From Lachnospiraceae bacterium (GTDB taxonomy: Bacteria; Bacillota_A; Clostridia; Lachnospirales; Lachnospiraceae): a stretch of 47,739 nucleotides of DNA. A model generated the notes under the pieces. The model had not been told where the DNA came from. It saw only the letters and a program-made list of their open reading frames with translations, and did not search any database. Numbering within the stretch: the stretch's first letter is position 1; each line of letters begins with the position of its first letter. The position numbers and the translations under genes are program-made. Location of the stretch: positions 1-47,739 of the forward strand of contig QXWX01000057.1 of the NCBI GenBank assembly GCA_009911175.1, read 5' to 3'. Below are positions 40,862-47,739 of the stretch, in pieces.

Positions 40862-40914
40862 AACCTTACAAAAGAGATAATATGTTATAAAAATATCTTT
40901 TGTAAGGTTTTTCT
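40862..40914 (+). terminator. Terminator-like hairpin that buries the SD of the second PBP gene
   Basis: AACCTTACAAAAGA(GA)TA at 40862-40879 pairs with TATCTTTTGTAAGGTT at 40894-40909, then TTTCT runs directly into ATG 40915. The only ribosome-site candidate, AAGG (40904-40907), lies in the 3' arm. This can act as a terminator for the first PBP gene and, if transcribed through, as a translation switch for the second. Confidence 0.7.
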
Positions 40915-42669
40915 ATGAAAAACAGGACATATAATAAGAAGAAGATGCTTGTCGTCTTCTGCACGGCCTGTATCATTATTTTCGGTCTCATTGCCCGGCT
41001 GGTCTACCTGATGATCTTTGACGCCGGGTATTACCAGAAAAAAGCGGAGGCTCTTCACGAGAGGGAGCGTGAGATCAAGGCGGCCCGTGGCGAGATCGTG
41101 GACAGGAATGGCAACGTCCTGGCAACCAACAAGACGGTCTGTACGATTTCGGTTATCCACAGCCAGATCGAAGATCCCCAGGCCGTGATCCAAACCCTGG
41201 CCCGGGAACTGGAGATGGAGGAAGCCAGCGTGCGCAGGCGCGTGGAAAAGGTCTCCTCTATGGAAAAGGTAAAGACCAATGTGGACAAAGAGACCGGCGA
41301 CCTGATTCGGGGATATAATCTGGCAGGAGTCAAGGTAGATGAAGATTTTAAGCGGTACTATGTCTATGATGAGCTTGCCTCCAAAGTGCTTGGATTTACA
41401 GGCGGCGACAACCAGGGCATCATCGGGCTGGAGGTCAAATATGAGGATGACCTGAAAGGAAAAAACGGAACCATACTGACAGTGACGGATGCCCGGGGAA
41501 TTGAGCTGGAGGGCGTGGCGGAGGACCGGATAGAGCCGGTGGCGGGCAATACGCTGCAGATCAGCCTGGATTATAATATCCAGTTCTTCTGTACCCAGGC
41601 GGCTTACAAGGTGATGGAGGAAAAGCAGGCGGATAGTGTGTCGGTGATCCTGATGAACCCTCAGAACGGGGAGATCCTTGCTATGGTCAATGCACCGGAA
41701 TTTAATCTGAATGATCCCTTTACTCTGAACGCGGATGCTTCCGGAGTTACCGATGAAGAGAAACAAAACCTGTTGAACCAGATGTGGAGAAACGGCTGTA
41801 TCAACGATACCTACGAGCCGGGATCCACATTTAAGATCATCACATCCTCGGCCTGCCTGGAGGAGGGGGTGGTCAGCCTTTCGGACAGCTTTTCCTGCCC
41901 CGGATACCGGATGGTGGAGGATCGGAAGATCCGGTGCCATAAGGTGGGGGGACACGGCGCGGAGACCTTTGTCCAGGGACTGCAGAATTCCTGCAATCCG
42001 GTATTCATCGACATCGGCCTGAGACTGGGAGCGGACCGATTTTATGACTATTTTAAGCAATTCGGACTGATGAGCCTGACCAATGTAGATCTTCCGGGAG
42101 AGGCCGGAACAATCATGCATAAGAAAGAGGATATCGGGATCGTAGAGCTTGCGACCATGACCTTCGGGCAGTCCTTCCAGATCACCCCGATCCAGATGCT
42201 GACAACCGTCAGCTCGCTGATCAACGGCGGAAGACGAGTGACGCCCCACTTCGGGATGGCAGTCCTGGACTGCGACGGCATGCGGGTCAGGGAGTTTTCC
42301 TATAAAGAGAAAAAAGGAGTGGTATCGGAGGAAACGTCGGCCACCATGCGGACGCTTCTGGAAAGTGTTGTGGCCGAAGGCGGCGGAAAAAAGGCCTATA
42401 TTGAAGGGTATCGGATCGGCGGCAAGACCGCGACCTCCCAGACGCTGCCCAGAAGCGCCCATAAGTATATCGCTTCCTTCATTGGCTTTGCGCCGGCAGA
42501 CGATCCCCGGGTCATCGGCATGGTGGTGATCCACAATCCCCAGGGTGTCTACTACGGTGGTACCATTGCGGCTCCGGTGCTGCAGAGTATCTATGACAAT
42601 GTACTCCCTTACCTGGGCATCCAAAAAGAAATCGTAGAAAAAGAGGAAAATCGTGAAAATGCGGAATGA
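40915..42669 (+). CDS. Class B penicillin-binding protein 2 (SpoVD/PBP2B-like, no PASTA)
   Basis: 584 residues. One membrane helix (about 11-33: LVVFCTACIIIFGLIARLVY) followed by AARGEIVDRNGNVLATNKTV, the PBP dimer motif. Transpeptidase motifs: STFK (Ser about 304, EPGSTFK), SCN (about 359, QNSCNPVFID), and GGKTA (Lys about 504), where the third motif reads KTA in place of KTG. 'LPRSAHKYIASFIGFAP' and 'VVIHNPQGVYYGG' close the domain. It lacks the PASTA domain of B. subtilis SpoVD. Its start is hidden in a hairpin (see previous entry). Division or spore cortex roles are both possible. Confidence 0.93.
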   Translation: MKNRTYNKKKMLVVFCTACIIIFGLIARLVYLMIFDAGYYQKKAEALHEREREIKAARGEIVDRNGNVLATNKTVCTISVIHSQIEDPQAVIQTLARELEMEEASVRRRVEKVSSMEKVKTNVDKETGDLIRGYNLAGVKVDEDFKRYYVYDELASKVLGFTGGDNQGIIGLEVKYEDDLKGKNGTILTVTDARGIELEGVAEDRIEPVAGNTLQISLDYNIQFFCTQAAYKVMEEKQADSVSVILMNPQNGEILAMVNAPEFNLNDPFTLNADASGVTDEEKQNLLNQMWRNGCINDTYEPGSTFKIITSSACLEEGVVSLSDSFSCPGYRMVEDRKIRCHKVGGHGAETFVQGLQNSCNPVFIDIGLRLGADRFYDYFKQFGLMSLTNVDLPGEAGTIMHKKEDIGIVELATMTFGQSFQITPIQMLTTVSSLINGGRRVTPHFGMAVLDCDGMRVREFSYKEKKGVVSEETSATMRTLLESVVAEGGGKKAYIEGYRIGGKTATSQTLPRSAHKYIASFIGFAPADDPRVIGMVVIHNPQGVYYGGTIAAPVLQSIYDNVLPYLGIQKEIVEKEENRENAE

Positions 42670-42687
42670 AACGCGGACAACTCATGA

Positions 42688-42716
42688 TTGAAAAAGGGGA
42701 CAGAATGCGGTATACT
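42688..42716 (+). promoter_or_regulatory. Internal promoter ahead of mraY
   Basis: TTGAAA (42688-42693), 17-bp spacer, TATACT (42711-42716). It would allow mraY-murD-ftsW-divIB to be transcribed independently of the mraZ promoter and of the hairpin at 40862. Confidence 0.7.
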
Positions 42717-42752
42717 GTAAACGGTTAGACAAAAGAGATGTGAGGTGGATGT

Positions 42753-43709
42753 ATGGCAGAACATATCGTGATACCAGTATTGATTTCATTTGCGCTGAGT
42801 GTGATCATGGGACCGGTGGTGATCCCATTTCTTAGAAAGCTGAAAGTCGGGCAGACAGAGCGTGCGGAGGGAGTGAAGTCGCATTTAAAGAAGGCGGGGA
42901 CTCCGACTATGGGCGGTGTGATGATCCTGGTCAGCGTGATCATCACGTCACTGTTCTATGTGAAGGATTATCCGAAGATCATTCCGGTGCTGTTTCTGAC
43001 AGTCGGATTCGGTCTGATCGGATTTCTGGATGATTATCTGAAGGTGGTGATGAAGCGTTCCGACGGATTGTATCCGGGACAAAAGATGGTGTTGCAGGTG
43101 GCGGTGACGGCGGTATTTGCGTTCTATCTTGTGAAGATCGCGGAGGTTCCGCTGGTGCTTTTGATCCCATTCTCCGGCGGGAGCTATCTGGATATCGGGT
43201 GGGTAGCTGTGCCGCTCTTGTTTGTGGCAGTTATCGGAACGGTCAACGGAACCAATTTTACGGACGGACTGGATGGGCTTGCGTCCAGCGTGACGGTACT
43301 GGTGGCGACCTTTTTTACCGTGGTGGCGATCGGATCCAAAAGCGGGATCGAACCGATTACCTGTGCGGTGGTGGGGGCTTTGATGGGATTCCTTCTATTT
43401 AATGTACACCCGGCCAGCGTATTTATGGGGGACACCGGTTCTCTGGCACTGGGCGGTTTTGTGGCAGGGACGGCTTATATGATGCAGATGCCTTTGTTCA
43501 TTATCATCGTGGGCCTGATCTATGTGGTAGAAGTGGTATCTGTCATGATCCAGGTAACATATTTTAAGAAAACAGGCGGAAAAAGATTCTTTAAGATGGC
43601 ACCGATCCATCATCATTTTGAATTGTGTGGATGGTCAGAGACACGGGTGGTCGCCGTATTTTCCATTACGACTGCGATCCTGTGCCTGATCGCATTGATG
43701 GGGGTATGA
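42753..43709 (+). CDS. mraY: Phospho-N-acetylmuramoyl-pentapeptide-transferase MraY
   Basis: 318 residues, about ten membrane helices; transfers phospho-MurNAc-pentapeptide from UDP to undecaprenyl phosphate to make lipid I. Conserved segments: HLKKAGTPTMGGVMI, GFLDDYLKVVMKRSDGLYPG (Asp pair), GTNFTDGLDGLASSV, VFMGDTGSLALGGFV and KMAPIHHHFELCGWSETRVV. Its start has GAGGTGGATGT before it. 4-bp gap to murD. Confidence 0.97.
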   Translation: MAEHIVIPVLISFALSVIMGPVVIPFLRKLKVGQTERAEGVKSHLKKAGTPTMGGVMILVSVIITSLFYVKDYPKIIPVLFLTVGFGLIGFLDDYLKVVMKRSDGLYPGQKMVLQVAVTAVFAFYLVKIAEVPLVLLIPFSGGSYLDIGWVAVPLLFVAVIGTVNGTNFTDGLDGLASSVTVLVATFFTVVAIGSKSGIEPITCAVVGALMGFLLFNVHPASVFMGDTGSLALGGFVAGTAYMMQMPLFIIIVGLIYVVEVVSVMIQVTYFKKTGGKRFFKMAPIHHHFELCGWSETRVVAVFSITTAILCLIALMGV

Positions 43710-43713
43710 TGAT

Positions 43714-45126
43714 ATGAGCATGGAGATCAAAGGAAAAAAAGTACTGGTATTTGGTTCGGGGATCAGCGGTGTGGCGGCAGGGCAGCTTTTGCTCAGCGAA
43801 GGCGCGGAGGTGATCCTGTATGACGGCAATGTTTCCCTGGACAGGGCAATGCTTCGAGCGGAGCTTTTAGAAGGCGCGGAAGGACTGCTTTCTTCGCCGG
43901 AGGAGAAAGAGAAGCTTTCCGGACGGGCGCGGGTGATCCTGGGAGATTTTCCGGAGGAGGAGCTGGATACCCTGGCGCTGGTGGTGATCAGCCCCGGTGT
44001 GCCGCTGGACCTGCCGGTGGTAAAACGGATGCATGAGATGCAGCTCCCGGTATGGGGCGAGATTGAACTGTCCTATGTGTACGGGCAGGGTGATGTGCTG
44101 GCCATTACCGGGACCAACGGGAAGACGACGACTACAGCGCTGCTGGGCGAGATCATGAAGAACTATAAAGAAAGCGTCTACGTGGTGGGTAATATCGGCA
44201 ATCCATACGCCTGCGTGGCTTCGGAAACGAGGCCGGAATCCGTCATTGTGGCGGAGATGAGCAGCTTCCAGCTGGAAACGATACATACCTTCTGTCCGGT
44301 GGTCAGTGCGGTGCTGAATATCACTCCGGATCATCTGAACCGCCATCATACGATGGAAGCATATATTGAAGCAAAGAAAAATATCTTCCGCAACCAGACG
44401 GCGGAACATACCTGCGTACTGAACTATGAAGACGAAGTGACCAGAAGGTTCGGAGAAAATACGAACGCGCGGGTTCTATATTTCAGCAGCCGGCGTAAAC
44501 TGGAAAGAGGGATCTGTCTGGACAGCGGCAGGATCATTTACCGGGATAAAGAACAGGTACAGATCTGCCGTACAGATGAGCTCCAGCTCCTGGGGGTCCA
44601 TAACTATGAAAATGTGATGGCTGCTACGGCCATGGCGATCGCATACGGGGTTCCCATGGAGATCATCCGGAAGACTGTAAAAAAATTCAAAGGAGTAGAA
44701 CACCGGATTGAATTTGTGGCAGAGACAGCCGGTGTGGCGTATTACAATGATTCCAAGGCCACCAATCCGGACGCGGCCATCCGGGGCATCCAGGCCATGA
44801 ACCGGCCCACGCTCCTGATCGGCGGTGGCTATGACAAAAATTCCGATTATGAGGACTGGATCCGTGCCTTTCACGGGAAGGTCAAAAAGCTGGTGCTGCT
44901 GGGGCAGACCGCAGAAAAGATCGCGGCTGCGGCGCACAGGCTGGGATTTGAGGATACGATCCTGGTAGAGACCTTTGAGGAGGCGGTAAAGACCTGCGTG
45001 AGATTTGCCATGCCGGGTGATGCGGTACTGCTTTCCCCTGCCTGCGCAAGCTGGGGAATGTTTAAAAATTATGAAGAACGGGGAGATAAATTCAAAGAGC
45101 TTGTGCAGCAGCTGAGTACGCTCTGA
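43714..45126 (+). CDS. murD: UDP-N-acetylmuramoylalanine--D-glutamate ligase MurD
   Basis: 470 residues. Adds D-glutamate to UDP-MurNAc-L-alanine using ATP. N-terminal nucleotide-binding fold KVLVFGSGISGVAAGQLLLS, P-loop LAITGTNGKTTTTALLGEI (about 130-147), GNIGNPY, ILNITPDHLNRHHTM and C-terminal YNDSKATNPDAAIRGIQAM, LIGGGYDKNSDY and LLSPACASWGMFKNYEERGD are the family signatures. Length is standard. Between mraY and ftsW. Confidence 0.97.
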   Translation: MSMEIKGKKVLVFGSGISGVAAGQLLLSEGAEVILYDGNVSLDRAMLRAELLEGAEGLLSSPEEKEKLSGRARVILGDFPEEELDTLALVVISPGVPLDLPVVKRMHEMQLPVWGEIELSYVYGQGDVLAITGTNGKTTTTALLGEIMKNYKESVYVVGNIGNPYACVASETRPESVIVAEMSSFQLETIHTFCPVVSAVLNITPDHLNRHHTMEAYIEAKKNIFRNQTAEHTCVLNYEDEVTRRFGENTNARVLYFSSRRKLERGICLDSGRIIYRDKEQVQICRTDELQLLGVHNYENVMAATAMAIAYGVPMEIIRKTVKKFKGVEHRIEFVAETAGVAYYNDSKATNPDAAIRGIQAMNRPTLLIGGGYDKNSDYEDWIRAFHGKVKKLVLLGQTAEKIAAAAHRLGFEDTILVETFEEAVKTCVRFAMPGDAVLLSPACASWGMFKNYEERGDKFKELVQQLSTL

Positions 45127-45161
45127 GCTGCGGAACATCTATCGTTAAGGAGTGGATTTAT

Positions 45162-46265
45162 ATGCCCAAAAAGCAGGGCCGGCGGCGCTATGACTACACG
45201 ATGCTGACGGTGGTGCTTGTTCTGGTCGTGATTGGTCTGGTGCTTCTCTACAGCACCAGTACCTACAACGGGCAGGTCAAGTTCCACGATCCGTTCTACT
45301 ATCTGAAAAAACAGGGATTTGCGACGGTACTTGGACTGGCAGGGATGTTTTTTGTCGCCGGGATCGACTACCATAAATGGGTGCCTCTGGCCAATCTGGG
45401 TTATCTGACGGCAGTGCTTTTGTCCGTTGCGGTCATGTTTGTGGGAGACGAATACAATGGGTCCAAAAGATGGCTGTCTTTGGGCCCTGTTTCATTTCAG
45501 CCTTCGGAATTTGCCAAGGTGGCGATCATCTTTTTCCTGGCCTGCCTGGTGACGAAGCATGTAAAGACCATGGGAAAATTCACCACGCTGATTCGGGTGA
45601 TGCTTCCCGTGCTTCCCGTCGTGGCCCTGGTGGGGGCCAGTAATCTGAGCACCGCTATCATCATCCTGGGAATTGCGGCAGTCCTGATCTTCGTGGCAAG
45701 CCCAAAGTATGTGCAGTTTATCGCGATGGGAGCAGCAGGCATCGGATTTATGGGAATCTTTCTGGCGCTGGAAAGTTACCGCCTGGAGCGTCTGGCAATC
45801 TGGAGAAACCCGGAGCAGTATGAGAAGGGATATCAGACTCTGCAGGGGCTGTATGCCATCGGTTCGGGAGGACTTTTTGGCAGAGGGCTGGGAGAGAGCG
45901 TACAAAAGCTGGGTTTCCTGCCGGAGGCGCAGAATGACATGATCTTTTCGATCATCTGTGAGGAGCTGGGCCTGGTGGGGGCAAGCTTCATCGTGCTCTT
46001 GTTTCTGATCCTGATCTGGCGCTTTTTCGTGATCGCCACCCGGGCCAAGGATCTGCTGGGCGCTTTGATCGCGTCAGGGGCCATGGCTCATATGATGATC
46101 CAGGTGATCCTGAACATTGCTGTTGTGACGAATTCCATTCCCAATACCGGTATCACGCTGCCCTTTATCAGCTATGGGGGAACCTCTGTTTTGTTCCTGC
46201 TACTGGAAATGGGGCTTGTGCTCAGCGTATCTGTGGCCTGCGGTTCGGCAGGCGGCAAACCATAA
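45162..46265 (+). CDS. ftsW: Lipid II polymerase FtsW/SpoVE-type SEDS protein
   Basis: 367 residues, about ten membrane segments (DYTMLTVVLVLVVIGLVLLY first). Polymerises lipid II at the septum together with a class B PBP. GSKRWLSLGPVSFQPSEFAK, ASNLSTAIIIL, LQGLYAIGSGGLFGRGLGES, QKLGFLPEAQNDMIFSIICEE and PNTGITLPFISYGGTSVLFL are conserved. In dcw position between murD and divIB; in many Firmicutes murG follows but it does not here. SpoVE and FtsW cannot be separated on sequence seen here. Confidence 0.92.
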   Translation: MPKKQGRRRYDYTMLTVVLVLVVIGLVLLYSTSTYNGQVKFHDPFYYLKKQGFATVLGLAGMFFVAGIDYHKWVPLANLGYLTAVLLSVAVMFVGDEYNGSKRWLSLGPVSFQPSEFAKVAIIFFLACLVTKHVKTMGKFTTLIRVMLPVLPVVALVGASNLSTAIIILGIAAVLIFVASPKYVQFIAMGAAGIGFMGIFLALESYRLERLAIWRNPEQYEKGYQTLQGLYAIGSGGLFGRGLGESVQKLGFLPEAQNDMIFSIICEELGLVGASFIVLLFLILIWRFFVIATRAKDLLGALIASGAMAHMMIQVILNIAVVTNSIPNTGITLPFISYGGTSVLFLLLEMGLVLSVSVACGSAGGKP

Positions 46266-46346
46266 AGAAGAAACAGACGGACCTGACCTTGCGGGCTCTC
46301 CTGCAAAAGACGGTCTTGTCAGCGACAAACCATAAGGAGGAATTTC

Positions 46347-47699
46347 ATGACAGCGAAGAGAAGTCCGGAGGGTAGCACTCGACGGATTCCATCCGGCGGT
46401 CCTCCCGGCCGGGGAATGGACAGAGAAGAAGCATATGACGACCGCCGGAGCGTGCGCCGATCCGGAACCGCGCAGAGACCTGCGGACCGCAGAAATTCCG
46501 AAAGCTCAGGAGGCGGGGAGCAGAGCCGCCCGACTGGAAGCCGGTCTGCTCCTGCAAGAGGGGATGGCCGTATGTCCGGAAGCCGGTCCGCTCCTGCAAG
46601 AGGGGATGGCCGTATGTCCGGAAGCCGGTCCGCTCCTGCAAGAGGGGATGGTCGTATGTCCGGAAGCCGGTCCGCTCCTGCAAGAGGGGATGGTCGTATG
46701 TCCGGAAGCCGGGCGGCTCCTGTAAGAGGAGCGCCGCCTGAGAGACGTTCCGAAAAACAAAGAGAAGGCAGGTCCGGCGCGGCCAAGAGAAGCGGAAGCG
46801 GACCAAGTCAGAGCAGACAGGCCCGGGAGAAAAGCTCGGGAAGAGCTCCGGGCAGCAAAGCAAAGGCAGGCCATGCAAGGGAGAACCGGGAAGGCCGTCA
46901 GATGCCTGAATCCGGAAGACAGGGAAAACAGGCCGAAAGGCCGAAATCCCAGTGGAAGCTTCTGCTGATAATCCTGCTGGGGACTGCGTTCATAGCGGGT
47001 GTGGGTTTCCTTGCGATCCAGCTGTTTGAGACAAAGAAGATCACAGTTACCGGCAATCAGTATGTTTCAGAGCAGGAGGTCATCGACTGGCTTCTGGCGG
47101 ATGAGTATTCCGGCAATTCTCTGTATTTATTGTGGAAATATAACCAGAATGATGTGCAGCAGCTTCCCGCTGTAGAAGAGACGAAGGTAGGACTCAAAAA
47201 CCTGGTGGAGGTTCAGGTGCAGGTGAAGGAAAAAAGCTTCAGCGGACGGATTGACTATAATGAGGCGTTTTTGTATTTTGACCAGGAAGGGATCGCTTCC
47301 CTGATCACCGGAACCGAGATCGAAGGGGTACCTTATATAGAAGGAATGGAGATCAATCCGGAGGAAGTCCTTCTTGGGAGTGTGCTTCCGGTTACGGACG
47401 GACAGATCTTTGAGGAATTGAAGACTTTGATGCCGCTGCTGGAAAAGCAGGAATTGTCTCCGGACAGGATTAGCTGTGCGGGGGCGGATCTGACCCTGCA
47501 TTTCGGGGGTGTCCGGGTGCAGATCGGAAGCGGCCAGTTTGCGGACAGGCTGGCCCAGGTGCCGCCGATCTTGGAAAAGCTGGCCGAGCTGTATGCGGAT
47601 CAGACAGGAGTCCTTCATCTGGAAAATTATGATATTTCCGGGAGCTCCATCCGCTTTGTGCCGGACACCGCAGCGCAGCCTCAGCCCGAAACCCAGTGA
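46347..47699 (+). CDS. divIB: Cell division protein DivIB/FtsQ
   Basis: 450 residues. A long (about 200 residues) Arg/Gly/Ser/Pro-rich cytoplasmic tail contains a 14-residue repeat (see next entry). One membrane helix (about 202-227: WKLLLIILLGTAFIAGVGFL) is followed by a POTRA domain (KKITVTGNQYVSEQEVIDWL, PAVEETKVGLKNLVEVQVQ) and the beta domain (AFLYFDQEGIASLITGTEIE, GVPYIEGMEINPEEVLLGS). It connects with FtsL/DivIC at the divisome. ATG after TAAGGAGGAATTTC. Much of the N-terminal tail is low complexity. Confidence 0.92.
   Translation: MTAKRSPEGSTRRIPSGGPPGRGMDREEAYDDRRSVRRSGTAQRPADRRNSESSGGGEQSRPTGSRSAPARGDGRMSGSRSAPARGDGRMSGSRSAPARGDGRMSGSRSAPARGDGRMSGSRAAPVRGAPPERRSEKQREGRSGAAKRSGSGPSQSRQAREKSSGRAPGSKAKAGHARENREGRQMPESGRQGKQAERPKSQWKLLLIILLGTAFIAGVGFLAIQLFETKKITVTGNQYVSEQEVIDWLLADEYSGNSLYLLWKYNQNDVQQLPAVEETKVGLKNLVEVQVQVKEKSFSGRIDYNEAFLYFDQEGIASLITGTEIEGVPYIEGMEINPEEVLLGSVLPVTDGQIFEELKTLMPLLEKQELSPDRISCAGADLTLHFGGVRVQIGSGQFADRLAQVPPILEKLAELYADQTGVLHLENYDISGSSIRFVPDTAAQPQPETQ
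46536..46727 (+). repeat. 42-bp minisatellite in the divIB cytoplasmic tail
   Basis: Copies start GGAAGCCGGTC at 46536, 46578, 46620 and 46662, nearly identical and exactly 42 bp apart, with a degenerate fifth copy at 46704. Each encodes GSRSAPARGDGRMS. The reverse strand and other frames are also open because of the repeat; these are not separate genes. Confidence 0.95.
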
Positions 47700-47739
47700 T
47701 CAGAACGAAAAAATGGAAAAAAGGTGCATAAATTGATTA

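Noticed and set aside
40885..42624. 579-codon - strand ORF opposite the second PBP
   Set aside because: Mirror of a strongly supported PBP gene with three transpeptidase motifs; no start signal or recognisable motif.
46536..46727. Regular repeats that could suggest a CRISPR array
   Set aside because: The units are contiguous with no spacers and stay in frame within divIB.
47734..47739. Start of the next gene (TTG after AAAAGGTG)
   Set aside because: Only six bases are visible, so it cannot be supported.

Overview
The window is an endospore-forming Firmicute chromosome carrying the greater part of an integrated prophage. Low-to-mid GC, strong AGGAGG ribosome sites, a cotJ spore-coat operon and a Clostridia-style division/cell-wall cluster (mraZ-rsmH-ftsL-two class B PBPs-mraY-murD-ftsW-divIB) point to a gut Lachnospiraceae-type bacterium. 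That assignment is an inference from gene content, not from a marker gene.

Positions 1 to about 30290 are prophage, all on the + strand; its left end lies outside the window. 1-4392: small early/middle genes (an HNH-like protein, several Cys-rich small proteins, a DNA adenine methylase, a DUF551-like protein, a YopX protein, a sigma-region-4-like regulator). 4393-5168: a non-coding control and packaging region with a repeat cluster, an extended -10 promoter, a short leader RNA with its own terminator, and a structured cos-like segment. 5169-13046: lambda-like head genes (Nu1/gpA-type terminase, gpW, portal, protease, capsid, connector). 13062-25067: a P2/Mu-like contractile tail (terminator, sheath, tube, E/E' frameshift chaperone, 1386-residue tape measure, X, D, V, U, W, J, I). 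25128-27646: tail-fibre region, including three paralogous putative receptor-binding genes. 27675-29123: holin and endolysin. 29165-30120: a ribbon-helix-helix repressor with a palindromic operator and a Rha-type antirepressor broken by an in-frame TAG.

Two observations stand out. First, two of the three fibre paralogues (26444-27035 and 27046-27646) carry a nine-G run at the same position near their 5' ends, which puts both out of frame by one base. Eight Gs would restore an open frame that aligns with the intact third paralogue. This looks like slipped-strand phase variation of phage receptor-binding proteins. Second, the prophage's right end lies inside cotJC: only the first 32 or so codons of this spore-coat manganese-catalase gene remain next to cotJB and cotJA. 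The prophage is therefore a candidate sporulation intervening element, like skin in sigK or SP-beta in spsM.

Right of the prophage are cotJAB (- strand), then on the + strand asnB, an FtsW/RodA-family gene, degV, a small membrane-protein gene, and the dcw cluster. The dcw cluster begins with an mraZ promoter followed by five MraZ-box-like repeats at about 10-bp period. It contains two tandem class B PBPs; the second has its Shine-Dalgarno buried in a terminator-like hairpin. With the upstream gene there are two SEDS proteins. murE, murF and murG are not in the visible part. divIB ends the window and carries a 42-bp minisatellite in its cytoplasmic tail.
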